DNA from: Microbacterium sp. 3J1
GTDB lineage: Bacteria > Actinomycetota > Actinomycetes > Actinomycetales > Microbacteriaceae
Length of the DNA stretch: 64,000 nucleotides
Direction of reading: 5' to 3'
Assembly: GCF_001049495.1 (NCBI RefSeq)
Contig: NZ_CDWI01000011.1
Location: 1,039,903 to 1,103,902 of the forward strand
Shown: one piece after another, positions 41,987-50,737 of the stretch
Position numbering within the stretch: position 1 is the first letter of the stretch
How the letters are laid out: each line of letters opens with the position of its first letter
Program-made: the position numbers and the translations under genes
Notes under the pieces: model-generated
The model's database searches: none
The model's input: the letters and a program-made list of their open reading frames with translations, nothing else
Told to the model about the DNA's origin: nothing

Positions 41987-44222
41987 CTCGGTAGACGTCG
42001 TAGACCGCGTCGATGCGGCGCACGGCGTTGAGCACCCGATCGAGGTGCACCGCGTCGCCCATCTCGAACACGAAGCGGCTGAGCGCGAGACGCTCGTCCG
42101 TCGTGGTGACCGTCGCCGAGAGGATGTTCACGTGATGCTCGCTGAGCACCCGCGTCACGTCGGACAGCAATCCCGACCGATCGAGTGCCTCGACCTGGAT
42201 CTGCACGCGGAAGACGCTCTTGGTCGTCGGCGCCCAAGAGACGTCGACGAACCGGTCCTCCTCGCTCGCCAGCGCCTTGACGTTGACGCAGTCCCCCCGG
42301 TGCACCGAGACCCCGCTGCCGCGCGTCACGAATCCGACGATGGCATCGCCGGGGACCGGGGTGCAGCACTTCGCCAGCTTGACGAGGATGTCCGCAGCCC
42401 CTCGGACCAGCACGCCGGAGTCTCCGGCGCGCGGCTCGCGGGTCGGGATGGTGCCTTGCGCGTCGTCGGCGCCCGTGGCCGGATCGTCGGCGGCGACGAG
42501 TGCCGTCACCTTCTCGAGAACCGACTGGGTGGAGACGTGCCCCTCGCCCACGGCGGCGTAGAGCGCGGAGACGTCTTCGTACTTCAGCTGGTGAGCGACC
42601 TCGGTGAACGAGTCCTGGCTCATCAGGCGCTGCAAGGGGAGATTCTGACGTCGCATCGCACGGGCGATGGACTCCTTGCCCTGCTCGATCGCCTCTTCGC
42701 GGCGCTCCTTGGTGAACCAGCCGCGGATCTTGTTGCGCGCGCGGGTGCTCTTGACGAAGCCCAGCCAGTCCTGGCTCGGGCCTGCATCGGGGTTCTTCGA
42801 CGTGAAGACCTCGACCACGTCGCCGCTCTTGAGCTCGGATTCGAGGGGCACGAGCCGCCCGTTGACCTTCGAGCCCATCGTGCGATGACCGATCTCGGTG
42901 TGCACGGCGTACGCGAAGTCGACGGGTGTCGCACCGGCGGGCAAGCCGATGACGCGCCCCTTCGGCGTGAAGACGTAGACCTCCTTCGCCCCGATCTCGA
43001 AGCGGAGGGAGTCGAGGAACTCGCCGGGGTCGGCCGTCTCGGCCTGCCAGTCGGAGATGTGCGCGAGCCAGGCCATATCGGAATCGGCAGCCCGGACCTC
43101 GGCCTTGCCGCCGTTCATCCGCTCCTTGTACATCCAGTGGGCCGCCACGCCGTACTCGGCCTGCTGATGCATCTCGTGGGTGCGGATCTGGATCTCGACG
43201 GTCCGCCCCGAGGGGCCGATCACGGTCGTGTGGAGCGACTGATACAGGTTGAACTTCGGCGTCGCGATGTAGTCCTTGAAGCGGCCGGGCAGCGGCGTCC
43301 ACCGGGCGTGGATGGCGCCGAGCACGGCGTAGCAGTCGCGCACCGAGGCGACGAGCACGCGGATGCCGATGAGGTCGTAGATGTCGTCGAACTCGCGACC
43401 GCGCACGACCATCTTCTGATAGACGGAGTACAACTGCTTCGGGCGACCGACCACCTTGCCGCGGATGCGCAGATCGCGAAGGTCCTCGTCGATCTCCTCG
43501 ACGACCTGCGTGAGATACTTCTCGCGCTGCGGGGTGCGCTGCGCGATGAGGTTGTGGATCTCGTTGTAGATCTTCGGGTGCAGGACGGCGAAGGAGAGAT
43601 CCTCAAGCTCGGACTTGATCGCCTGGATGCCGAGCCTGTTGGCCAGCGGCGCATAGATCTCGAGTGTCTCCTTGGCCTTCTTCGCGGCCTTCTCGGGCGG
43701 GACGAAGCCCCACGTGCGAGCGTTGTGCAGACGGTCGGCGAGCTTGATGAGGAGCACGCGGATGTCCTTGGACATCGCGACGATCATCTTGCGAACGGTC
43801 TCGGCCTGCGCGCTCTCGCCGTACTTGACCTTGTCGAGCTTGGTGACGCCGTCGACGAGCATCGCGACCTCGTCGCCGAACTCGGCGGTGAGGTCGGCCA
43901 GCGCGTATCCGGTGTCCTCGACCGTGTCGTGCAGCAGCGCCGCGGCGATCGCGCGAGGCCCCAGGCCCATCTCGGCGAGGATCTGGGCGACGGCGAGCGG
44001 ATGGGTGATGTACGGCTCGCCGCTCTGACGCTTCTGTCCTTCGTGCTTGACCTTCGCGACCGAATAGGCGCGCTCGATCACGGCCAGATCGCCCCGCGGG
44101 TGGTTCGCCCGTACGGTGCGGATCAGATTGTCGAGGTCGTTGACCCTGGGCGCACGGGAGAAGATGCGGGGAACCAGCCGTCGCAGGCTCGATCCCTGCG
44201 ACGTCGTCTGCGGCTCCGCCAT
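41973..44222 (-). CDS. relA: Bifunctional (p)ppGpp synthetase/hydrolase (RSH)
   Basis: A 749-residue long RSH protein controlling the stringent response. The HD hydrolase domain is intact (YITHPLAVAQILAEMGLG and AALLHDTVEDTGY, with LIKLADRLHNART). The synthetase domain follows (GREFDDIYDLIGIRVLV, YQSLHTTVIGPSGR, EIQIRTHEMHQQAEYG). TGS (VYVFTPKGRVIGLPAGATPV), a zinc-finger-like region with AKCCTPVPGDAIVGF and a C-terminal ACT domain complete it. Both activities are therefore expected. GGGAGG precedes the ATG. The upstream neighbour is secF, with a hairpin between; the apt gene that often sits there is missing. Confidence 0.95.
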   Translation of the reverse strand: MAEPQTTSQGSSLRRLVPRIFSRAPRVNDLDNLIRTVRANHPRGDLAVIERAYSVAKVKHEGQKRQSGEPYITHPLAVAQILAEMGLGPRAIAAALLHDTVEDTGYALADLTAEFGDEVAMLVDGVTKLDKVKYGESAQAETVRKMIVAMSKDIRVLLIKLADRLHNARTWGFVPPEKAAKKAKETLEIYAPLANRLGIQAIKSELEDLSFAVLHPKIYNEIHNLIAQRTPQREKYLTQVVEEIDEDLRDLRIRGKVVGRPKQLYSVYQKMVVRGREFDDIYDLIGIRVLVASVRDCYAVLGAIHARWTPLPGRFKDYIATPKFNLYQSLHTTVIGPSGRTVEIQIRTHEMHQQAEYGVAAHWMYKERMNGGKAEVRAADSDMAWLAHISDWQAETADPGEFLDSLRFEIGAKEVYVFTPKGRVIGLPAGATPVDFAYAVHTEIGHRTMGSKVNGRLVPLESELKSGDVVEVFTSKNPDAGPSQDWLGFVKSTRARNKIRGWFTKERREEAIEQGKESIARAMRRQNLPLQRLMSQDSFTEVAHQLKYEDVSALYAAVGEGHVSTQSVLEKVTALVAADDPATGADDAQGTIPTREPRAGDSGVLVRGAADILVKLAKCCTPVPGDAIVGFVTRGSGVSVHRGDCVNVKALASEEDRFVDVSWAPTTKSVFRVQIQVEALDRSGLLSDVTRVLSEHHVNILSATVTTTDERLALSRFVFEMGDAVHLDRVLNAVRRIDAVYDVYRVTSS

Positions 44223-44257
44223 CCGCTCACCTCCCGAATCTCAACAGCTTACGCGTG

Positions 44258-44282
44258 CTCAGCGGGGTGCGGCCCCGCCGAG
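44258..44282 (-). terminator. Hairpin between secF and relA
   Basis: CTC-A-GCGGGG / CCCCGC-C-GAG forms a stem of 6 + 3 bp around one mismatch with a 5-nt loop, 8 bp after the secF stop. It probably ends or attenuates the yajC-secD-secF transcript before relA. Confidence 0.5.
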
Positions 44283-44290
44283 CGGGACGA

Positions 44291-45283
44291 TCAGGCCTCG
44301 ACCGAGGCGCGATCGCGGGACTCGCGGATCCTCGCGTCGCGCGACGTGATCTGCGGCTCGTTCTCGCGGAACAGCGAATACAGCGGCGCTGCCACGAAGA
44401 GCGTCGAGTACGTCGCGACCAGGATGCCGACGAAGATCGACAGCGAGATGTCGGTGAGGGACTCGGCTCCGAGCCAGAAGGCGCCGATGAAGAGCACCGC
44501 TCCGACCGGCAGCGCCGCGACGACCGACGTGTTGATCGATCGGACCAGGGTCTGGTTGACCGCGAGGTTGACCGATTCGCCGAAGAGCCGGGACGACTGT
44601 TCACCGTCCTCCGTCGTGTTCTCTCTGATCTTGTCGAAGACGACGGTGGTGTCGTACAGCGAGTACGCGAGGATCGTCAGGAAGCCGATGACGGCGGCCG
44701 GCGAGATCTCGAAGCCCGCGAGGGCGTACACACCGACGGTGATGATCAGCACGTCGAGGAGACCGATGATCGCGGCGGCCGACATCTTCCAGGTGCGGAA
44801 GTAGATCGCGAGGATGAGGAAGGTCAGCGCGAGGAAGATCGCGAGACCCCACAGCGACTGCCGGGTGACGCTCTCGCCCCACTGCGGGCCGATGAACGAC
44901 GACGCGACGCTGTCGGGCTCGACCGAGTACGCGTCGGCGAGGGCGTTCGCGACCTGCTGGGTCTCCTCTGCGCTCATCTGGTCGGTCTGGACACGGATGT
45001 CCGTGCCGTTCACGACGACGACCTTGGTGGCTGCGCCGTCGACGACCGACTGGACCGCGGTCGTCGCGGTCTCCTGATCGAGACTGTCCGGCGCCTGCAC
45101 CGTGAACTGCGAACCGCCCGTGAACTCGATCGAGAACTGGATCGGCCGGATGAGCGGCACGAGTGCCGACGCGACGACGAGGGCGATCGCGATGATGAAC
45201 CACAGGCGACGCTTGCCGACGAACGGGAATGACGTCTTGCCCGTGTAGAGGTTGTTTCCGAACTCGTTCATGGAAGCCATCAC
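44291..45283 (-). CDS. secF: Protein translocase subunit SecF
   Basis: A 330-residue SecF, membrane partner of SecD that uses the proton motive force to complete Sec export. Helix 1 (about 30-50, LWFIIAIALVVASALVPLI) is followed by the periplasmic P1 region with FSIEFTGGSQFTVQ. The C-terminal helices include the signature AYSLYDTTVVFDKIREN. The start forms an ATGA overlap with the secD stop; in-frame ATGs 9 to 12 bases downstream are possible alternatives. The cytoplasmic tail ends with a charged segment. Confidence 0.95.
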   Translation of the reverse strand: MMASMNEFGNNLYTGKTSFPFVGKRRLWFIIAIALVVASALVPLIRPIQFSIEFTGGSQFTVQAPDSLDQETATTAVQSVVDGAATKVVVVNGTDIRVQTDQMSAEETQQVANALADAYSVEPDSVASSFIGPQWGESVTRQSLWGLAIFLALTFLILAIYFRTWKMSAAAIIGLLDVLIITVGVYALAGFEISPAAVIGFLTILAYSLYDTTVVFDKIRENTTEDGEQSSRLFGESVNLAVNQTLVRSINTSVVAALPVGAVLFIGAFWLGAESLTDISLSIFVGILVATYSTLFVAAPLYSLFRENEPQITSRDARIRESRDRASVEA

Positions 45284-47010
45284 GCGTCCCCCTCACTTCC
45301 GGTGCTGGTGGATCTGTCACCGGCGAGTGCTTCGGCGCGCTTGCGCTCTGCGATTGTCTGGCGTCGATCAGCCTCGCCCCGGGAGCGCGCGTTCTTCGCT
45401 CCGCGGCCGGCGGTGGCGGTCACGACCTCGCGGTACTGGGAGCGGCTGCGGTACACCGCACCGAGGGACTCGGGGTCGAGACCGGACAGTCTGTGCCCGC
45501 CGCCGAAGAACTTCGTCCTCGCGAGCAGCTGCATCACGGGGTGGGTGAAGATCACGAAGATGAAGACGTCGATGACGGTGGTGAGCCCCAGCGTGAACGC
45601 GAAGCCCTTCACCGTGGAGTCGGCGAGGATGTACAGCACCACGGCGGCGAGGATGTTGATCGACTTGGAGATGTAGATCGTGCGCTTCGCGCGTCCCCAG
45701 CCGTCTTCCACTGCGGACGTGATCGACTTGCCGTCTCGCAGCTCGTCACGGATGCGCTCGAAGTACACGATGAACGAGTCGGCCGTGAAGCCGATGGAGA
45801 CGATGAGTCCGGCCACACCGGCGAGCGACAGACGGAAGCCCAGGCGCCAGGCGAGGATGCAGATGACGATGTAGGTCAGCACTGCCATCACGGCGATGGA
45901 CGCGATGATCACCGAGCCGAGAGCACGGTAGACGATCAACGAGTAGATCGCGACGAGCGCGAGTCCGATGAGACCGGCGATGAGCCCGATCTGCAGCTGC
46001 TGGGTTCCGAGCGTCGCCGAGACGGTGTCGTCGCTCTGCACGGTGAAGCTGAGCGGCAGGGCTCCGAACTTGAGCTGATCGGCGAGCGTGGTCGCGGTCT
46101 CCTGCGTGAAGTCGCCGGAGATGCTCGGGCGCCCGTCGAGGATCTGGCCGTTCATGCGCGGAGCGCTGATCACCGACCCGTCGAGCACGAACGCGAACTG
46201 ATCGCGCGGCGTGAGGTTGTCCAGGCGGTTCTGGTTCAGGCGCGTGCTGACCTCGCCGAACGCCTCGGTGCCGTCGGCGTTCATCGTCAGCTGGACGAGC
46301 CAAGCTCCCGAGCGGGGATCGCGACCGCTCGTGGCATCGGTGATGGCCTCACCCGTGAGCTCGGTCGGGCCGAGCAGGTACTTGGCCTGGTTCAGGGGGT
46401 CACAGGCGATGAGCGGCTGATCCTCCGGCGCACGCGCCGGGTCGTTCGCCGGATTCTCGCAGTCGTACGCCTGGAACTCCGCCGCGAGCCTGTCGGTCAC
46501 CCAGGCGAGGTCGCTCGCGTCCGTCGGCTCGGCGGTCGGCGTGGCGTTCAGCGAGTCGTCGGGCGTCGGGAAGGGCGTCTCGATGCCGTCCTCGCCCACG
46601 AAGGACGTCGCCGCCGCCGTGGTGGCGAGAACCGGACGGAACTCGAGCTGCGCGCTCGACTGGATCCGCTCGCGCGTCTGCTCGTCGGCCTTGCCCGGGA
46701 TCTGGACGACGATGTTCGAGCCGCCCTCGGTGGTGATGTCGGCTTCGGCCACACCCGAAGCGTCGACGCGCTGGCGGATGATCGCCGCGGCCTGGTCCAT
46801 CTGCTCCTGAGTGGGATCGGCTCCGTCCTCGGTCTCGGCGCTCAGCACGATCTGCGTGCCGCCCTGCAGGTCGAGGGCGAGCTCTGGTGTCCACGAGCTC
46901 TGCTTGAAGATGTAGACGCCGGCGGCGTTGATTCCGAAGAGGACGCCCGTCACCAGGAGGAGGCCGAGGAGGACCCGCCAGGCATGGCGGACCGGAGAGG
47001 ATGAAGCCAC
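45280..47010 (-). CDS. secD: Protein translocase subunit SecD
   Basis: A 576-residue SecD. Helix 1 is followed by the family motif LALDLQGGTQIVLSAE and a large P1 domain (IIRQRVDASGVAEADITTEG, then VVQIPGKADEQTRERI). The membrane part has GLIVSIGFTADSFIVYFERI and the C-terminal helices. The start codon is GTG at 47010 and lacks a good ribosome binding site. The C-terminal tail is charged and disordered (about 50 residues). It is between yajC and secF, the standard yajC-secD-secF operon. Confidence 0.95.
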   Translation of the reverse strand: MASSSPVRHAWRVLLGLLLVTGVLFGINAAGVYIFKQSSWTPELALDLQGGTQIVLSAETEDGADPTQEQMDQAAAIIRQRVDASGVAEADITTEGGSNIVVQIPGKADEQTRERIQSSAQLEFRPVLATTAAATSFVGEDGIETPFPTPDDSLNATPTAEPTDASDLAWVTDRLAAEFQAYDCENPANDPARAPEDQPLIACDPLNQAKYLLGPTELTGEAITDATSGRDPRSGAWLVQLTMNADGTEAFGEVSTRLNQNRLDNLTPRDQFAFVLDGSVISAPRMNGQILDGRPSISGDFTQETATTLADQLKFGALPLSFTVQSDDTVSATLGTQQLQIGLIAGLIGLALVAIYSLIVYRALGSVIIASIAVMAVLTYIVICILAWRLGFRLSLAGVAGLIVSIGFTADSFIVYFERIRDELRDGKSITSAVEDGWGRAKRTIYISKSINILAAVVLYILADSTVKGFAFTLGLTTVIDVFIFVIFTHPVMQLLARTKFFGGGHRLSGLDPESLGAVYRSRSQYREVVTATAGRGAKNARSRGEADRRQTIAERKRAEALAGDRSTSTGSEGDA

Positions 47011-47068
47011 GTGAGATCAGCTTTCTGAGATGCCGGATGTCCGAGGCAGCCGGGGCTGCCGGGCGGGA

Positions 47069-47491
47069 TTACTTGTCGTCGGCGTCGCGCTCGAGGCGGC
47101 GACGCGTCTCCTCGGGGGTCTCGAGCGTCGGAGCGTCGTCGATCACCGGCGCGTCGTGCGCGACCACGTCGTCCGCGACCACGTCGGCCACGACGACCTC
47201 ATCCTCGACCGTGTCCTTGGGCTCCACGATGCGGAGGATCGCCTGGCTGTGCACCTCGATGACCGTGCCGGGAGCGATCTCCACGAGCGCGGGCGAGTCG
47301 AGATCCTCGTGGTCGTAGGCCACGATCGTGCCGTAGATGCCGCCCTGCAGGAGCACCTTCACTCCGGGGACGGTCTTCGTCGCCTTCTCCTCCTGCTCCG
47401 CCTTCATCTGCTTCTGACGCTTGCGTCCGTTGACGAACATGAACACGACGAGGACGGCGAGAAGGCCGAAGAGGAGGATTTCCATGGGCAT
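47069..47491 (-). CDS. yajC: Preprotein translocase subunit YajC
   Basis: A 140-residue YajC with one N-terminal membrane helix (about 4-20, EILLFGLLAVLVVFMFVNG), the conserved RKRQKQMKAEQEEKATKTVPG junction and the small cytoplasmic domain (VLLQGGIYGTIVAYD). The C-terminal 45 residues are acidic and Val/Ala-rich (about 100-140), longer than in E. coli. It follows ruvB and precedes secD. A perfect TATAAT lies upstream at 47566-47571, overlapping the ruvB stop codon. Confidence 0.93.
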   Translation of the reverse strand: MPMEILLFGLLAVLVVFMFVNGRKRQKQMKAEQEEKATKTVPGVKVLLQGGIYGTIVAYDHEDLDSPALVEIAPGTVIEVHSQAILRIVEPKDTVEDEVVVADVVADDVVAHDAPVIDDAPTLETPEETRRRLERDADDK

Positions 47492-47565
47492 GGTGGCAGT
47501 GGGCCTTTCTCAGGTGTGCGCACCGGAAAGAGGGCGCACAGTTCTATCGGGGGAAGTCTTCAGTG

Positions 47566-47571
47566 ATTATA
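47566..47571 (-). promoter_or_regulatory. Perfect -10 element (TATAAT) for yajC-secD-secF, overlapping the ruvB stop
   Basis: On the minus strand CTATAATC contains both the ruvB TAA stop and a consensus TATAAT, 75 nt upstream of the yajC ATG. A 6-bp inverted repeat (GTGCGC / GCGCAC at 47516-47521 and 47534-47539) lies in the leader. No -35 match is seen at the usual spacing. Confidence 0.5.
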
Positions 47572-48592
47572 GGTCATCGAGGCGAAGCACCCCGTCCGGG
47601 TGCGGCACCCCCAGGTGGGCGTACGCCTCCGGCATCGCGATCCGCCCCCGCGGTGTGCGCCCGAGGAAGCCGATGCGCACGAGGTACGGCTCGACCACGC
47701 TCTCGACGGTCTCCGCCTCCTCGCCCACGGCGACGGCGAGCGTGCTGAGCCCTACCGGCCCGCCGCGGAAACGGCGGACGAGGGCTTCGAGCACGGCACG
47801 GTCGAGACGGTCGAGACCGATGGGATCCACGTCGTACAGGTCCAGAGCGGCGTTCACACCGGAGAGAGAGGCGACGCCGCCGCCGTGCACGAGAGCGTAG
47901 TCGCGCACGCGGCGCAGCAGCCGGTTCGCGATGCGGGGTGTTCCCCGCGAGCGCCGCGCGATCTCCGACAGCGAGTCGGCAGGCAGGTCCACGCCGAGCA
48001 CGAGCGCGGAGCGCGCCACGACCCGTTCCAGCTCCGACTCGTCGTAGAACTCGAGATGTCCGGTGAAGCCGAAACGATCCCGGAGCGGATTCGGCAGCAG
48101 GCCGGACCTGGTCGTCGCGCCCACGAGCGTGAACGGGGCGAGCTCCAGAGGGATGCTCGTGGCACCCGCGCCCTTGCCCACCATGATGTCGATGCGGAAG
48201 TCCTCCATCGCGAGGTACAGCATCTCCTCTGCCGAGCGCGCCATGCGATGGATCTCGTCGATGAACAGCACCTCGCCCGGAAGCAGGCTGGAGAGCAGCG
48301 CCGCGAGGTCGCCCGCGTGCTGGATCGCGGGGCCGCTCGACATCCGCAGAGGCCGCTCGCTCTCGTGGGCGACGATCATGGCGAGCGTCGTCTTGCCGAG
48401 ACCGGGAGGCCCTGCGAGGAGTATGTGGTCGGGAGAGCGGTTCTGGATGCGTGCCGCGTCGAGCAGCAGCTGCAGCTGACCCCGGACCTTCTGCTGTCCG
48501 ACGAACTCCTCGAGGCTGGTCGGCCGGAGGGCGCCCTCGATCGCCAGCTCGGTCTCGTCCACGGGCTCCGTCGCGTCGCGGGCGTCAGACAC
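47567..48592 (-). CDS. ruvB: Holliday junction branch migration ATPase RuvB
   Basis: A 341-residue RuvB AAA+ motor. Walker A is [20 protein letters not shown], Walker [21 protein letters not shown], then sensor 1 in [20 protein letters not shown] and the C-terminal winged helix ([20 protein letters not shown]). The start is a GTG at 48592, overlapping ruvA by 8 bp; a longer reading to 48646 begins inside ruvA without similarity. It completes the ruvCAB set in order C-A-B. Confidence 0.96.
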   Translation of the reverse strand: MSDARDATEPVDETELAIEGALRPTSLEEFVGQQKVRGQLQLLLDAARIQNRSPDHILLAGPPGLGKTTLAMIVAHESERPLRMSSGPAIQHAGDLAALLSSLLPGEVLFIDEIHRMARSAEEMLYLAMEDFRIDIMVGKGAGATSIPLELAPFTLVGATTRSGLLPNPLRDRFGFTGHLEFYDESELERVVARSALVLGVDLPADSLSEIARRSRGTPRIANRLLRRVRDYALVHGGGVASLSGVNAALDLYDVDPIGLDRLDRAVLEALVRRFRGGPVGLSTLAVAVGEEAETVESVVEPYLVRIGFLGRTPRGRIAMPEAYAHLGVPHPDGVLRLDDL

Positions 48593-49190
48593 GCGCGGGT
48601 CCCAGGAGCGCGAGGGTGCGACGGAGAAGCGGGGCCACGGACGCACGCTCGGCGTCGGACGCCTCCGCCGCGGTCTGAGCCGCCGCCTCGGCCGCGACCT
48701 TCTCGGACCAGCCCAGACCCACCAGCGCGGCCGCGACCTGGTCGACGACGGTCGAGGCGCCGGTGGTCGCGGGTTTCGCGGCGATGCCGACGGGATGCAC
48801 CTTGCCGGCCAGCTGCAGGACGATGAGCTTCGCGGTCTTCGGGCCGATGCCCGACACCCGGCGGAACGGGGCGTCGTCCTCCGCCGTCACCGCCTCGGCG
48901 ATCTGGTCGACGGTGAGGTGCGACAGCACCCCGAGCGCCGACTTGGGCCCGACACCGGTGACGCTGATGAGCAGCCCGAAGACCTCGAGCTCGCTGCGGT
49001 CCTCGAAACCGTAGAGCGACAGGGCGTCCTCACGGACGATGAGACTCGTGTGCAGAAGCAGACGCTCGCCCACCGTCGCGGTGTGCGCCACGTCACCGGG
49101 GACGGCGACCGAGAACCCGACGCCGCCCACCTCGATGACGACCTGATCGGACGACGAATGCAGGACGGTGCCGTGCAGCGAGGAGATCAT
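48585..49190 (-). CDS. ruvA: Holliday junction DNA-binding protein RuvA
   Basis: A 201-residue RuvA. Domain I (OB fold) starts [20 protein letters not shown]; domain II holds two helix-hairpin-helix motifs, [20 protein letters not shown] and [20 protein letters not shown]; domain III, which contacts RuvB, is at the C-terminus ([20 protein letters not shown]). It begins 9 bp after the ruvC stop. Confidence 0.96.
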   Translation of the reverse strand: MISSLHGTVLHSSSDQVVIEVGGVGFSVAVPGDVAHTATVGERLLLHTSLIVREDALSLYGFEDRSELEVFGLLISVTGVGPKSALGVLSHLTVDQIAEAVTAEDDAPFRRVSGIGPKTAKLIVLQLAGKVHPVGIAAKPATTGASTVVDQVAAALVGLGWSEKVAAEAAAQTAAEASDAERASVAPLLRRTLALLGPARV

Positions 49191-49199
49191 CCTCCGAGC

Positions 49200-49784
49200 C
49201 TACGCGCCGGGTCGTAGGTATGTTCGAGCGACACGCTCCGCGTCGGCCCAGGCGCGCTGCGCGGGCGTGAGCGTCTCCTGCGCCGACGGACCGGCGGCGC
49301 CGCGGCGCCAGGCATGGCAGAGGGCGATCGCGAGAGCATCCGCGGCATCCGCCGGCTGGGGCGGGGCATCGAGTCGCAGGATGCGCGCGATCATCGACTG
49401 CACCTGCTTCTTGTCGGCCGAGCCGTAGCCGGTGACGGCGGCCTTGACCTCGCTCGGCGTGTGGGTCGCCGCAGGCAGACCCGACTCCGCGGCGAGGAGC
49501 AGCGCGACGCCACTGGCCTGAGCCGTGCCCATCACGGTGTGACTGTTCTGCTGGGCGAACACACGCTCGACCGCGACCGCATCGGGGCGATGGAGCTCGA
49601 TCACCTCGCGGATGCCCGCGGCCACGATGGCGAGGCGCTCCCCGATGGGCATCTCCGGCGCGGAGCGGATCACGCCGACGTGCACGAGCGTGCCGCGACG
49701 CGAGCGGTCGACATCGACGATCCCGACGCCGCAGCGCGTGAGTCCGGGGTCGATGCCGAGCACCCTGAGCGAGGAGGAGGTCAC
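49200..49784 (-). CDS. ruvC: Crossover junction endodeoxyribonuclease RuvC
   Basis: A 194-residue RuvC resolvase. The four acidic residues are placed in RVLGIDPGLTRCGVGIVD, VAVERVFAQQNSHTVMGTAQ and PADAADALAIALCHAWRRG. The start is GTG at 49784 without a ribosome binding site; a TAGCCT hexamer ends exactly 6 nt upstream, pointing to a leaderless transcript for ruvCAB. A hairpin between yebC and this promoter isolates it from yebC. Confidence 0.95.
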   Translation of the reverse strand: MTSSSLRVLGIDPGLTRCGVGIVDVDRSRRGTLVHVGVIRSAPEMPIGERLAIVAAGIREVIELHRPDAVAVERVFAQQNSHTVMGTAQASGVALLLAAESGLPAATHTPSEVKAAVTGYGSADKKQVQSMIARILRLDAPPQPADAADALAIALCHAWRRGAAGPSAQETLTPAQRAWADAERVARTYLRPGA

Positions 49785-49790
49785 TCCCCC

Positions 49791-49796
49791 AGGCTA
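49791..49796 (-). promoter_or_regulatory. Putative leaderless -10 element for ruvC
   Basis: On the minus strand TAGCCT-GGGGGA-GTG: the hexamer ends 6 nt before the ruvC GTG. It is the same hexamer and spacing as at rarA, another recombination gene. Confidence 0.5.
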
Positions 49797-49801
49797 TTCG
49801 T

Positions 49802-49823
49802 CGGACCGCAGACGACCGGTCCG
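49802..49823 (-). terminator. Hairpin terminator downstream of yebC
   Basis: CGGACCG / CGGTCCG, a 7-bp perfect stem with an 8-nt loop, lies 6 bp after the yebC stop and just before the ruvC -10 element. Confidence 0.5.
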
Positions 49824-49829
49824 GCGCGC

Positions 49830-50591
49830 CTAGGCGTCGTCGTTCTCGAGTTCGGCCTGCACCTCGGGAGTGAGGTCGAAGTTCGTGAAGACGTTCTGCA
49901 CGTCCTCGCTGTCCTCCAGAGCGTCGATCAGGCGGAAGATCTTGCGCGCGGTGTCGGCGTCGATCTCGACCTTGAGGTTCGGGACGAACTCGACGTCGGC
50001 CGACTCGTAGTCGATGCCCGCGTCCTGCAGCGCACTGCGGACCGCGACGAGATCCGTCGCCTCCGTCACGATCTCGAAGCCCTCCGCGTGCGGCTCGATC
50101 TCCTCGGCGCCCGCCTCGAGCGCGGCCATCATCACATCGTCCTCGGTCGTGCCCTCGGAGCCGACGACGATGACGCCCTTGCGGCTGAAGTTGTAGGCCA
50201 CGCTGCCCGGGTCGGCGAGAGTGCCGCCGTTGCGGCTGAGAGCGGTGCGCACCTCTGCCGCCGCGCGGTTCTTGTTGTCGGTCAGACACTCGATCATGAG
50301 GGCCACCCCGTTGGGTCCGTAGCCTTCGTACATGATCGAGGTGTACTCGACCGCTTCGCCGCCGATGCCCGCCCCGCGCTTCACTGCGCGGTCGATGTTG
50401 TCCTTCGGGACGGAGGTCTTCTTCGCCTTCTGCACGGCGTCGAACAGCGTCGGGTTGCCGGCCAGGTCGGCACCGCCGAGCTTCGCCGCGACCTCGATGT
50501 TCTTGATGAGCTTGGCCCAGGACTTCGCGCGCCTGGAGTCGATGATGGCCTTCTTGTGCTTCGTGGTGGCCCACTTGGAATGCCCGGACAT
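49830..50591 (-). CDS. YebC/PmpR family DNA-binding regulatory or translation factor
   Basis: A 253-residue YebC family protein with the family N-terminus [20 protein letters not shown], the [19 protein letters not shown] segment and [19 protein letters not shown]. It binds DNA in some species, and recent work links the family to translation of proline-rich stretches. The ATG at 50591 gives the standard start; a longer frame to 50636 is not similar. It lies immediately before ruvC, the usual order. Confidence 0.95.
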   Translation of the reverse strand: MSGHSKWATTKHKKAIIDSRRAKSWAKLIKNIEVAAKLGGADLAGNPTLFDAVQKAKKTSVPKDNIDRAVKRGAGIGGEAVEYTSIMYEGYGPNGVALMIECLTDNKNRAAAEVRTALSRNGGTLADPGSVAYNFSRKGVIVVGSEGTTEDDVMMAALEAGAEEIEPHAEGFEIVTEATDLVAVRSALQDAGIDYESADVEFVPNLKVEIDADTARKIFRLIDALEDSEDVQNVFTNFDLTPEVQAELENDDA

Positions 50592-50641
50592 AAGTCTCCG
50601 CTCGTCGTATCCGCCCGGGGGCTCGGCCCAGGGCATCGTCC

Positions 50642-50647
50642 ATTCTA
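50642..50647 (-). promoter_or_regulatory. Putative -10 element for yebC
   Basis: On the minus strand this reads TAGAAT, 51 nt upstream of the yebC ATG. No -35 is evident. Confidence 0.35.
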
Positions 50648-50725
50648 TCGAACCACGCCGGTGCGCCGTGGCAGCACCTCGTGCGAGACGACGCAGTGCC
50701 TCTGGTGCGCGCGGCGGCGCGGGTG

Positions 50726-50731
50726 TAGTCC
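50726..50731 (+). promoter_or_regulatory. Possible leaderless -10 element for the PLP decarboxylase
   Basis: TAGTCC ends exactly 6 nt before the ATG at 50738, and no ribosome binding site is present. The hexamer is an imperfect TANNNT. Confidence 0.35.
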
Positions 50732-50737
50732 GGACGC

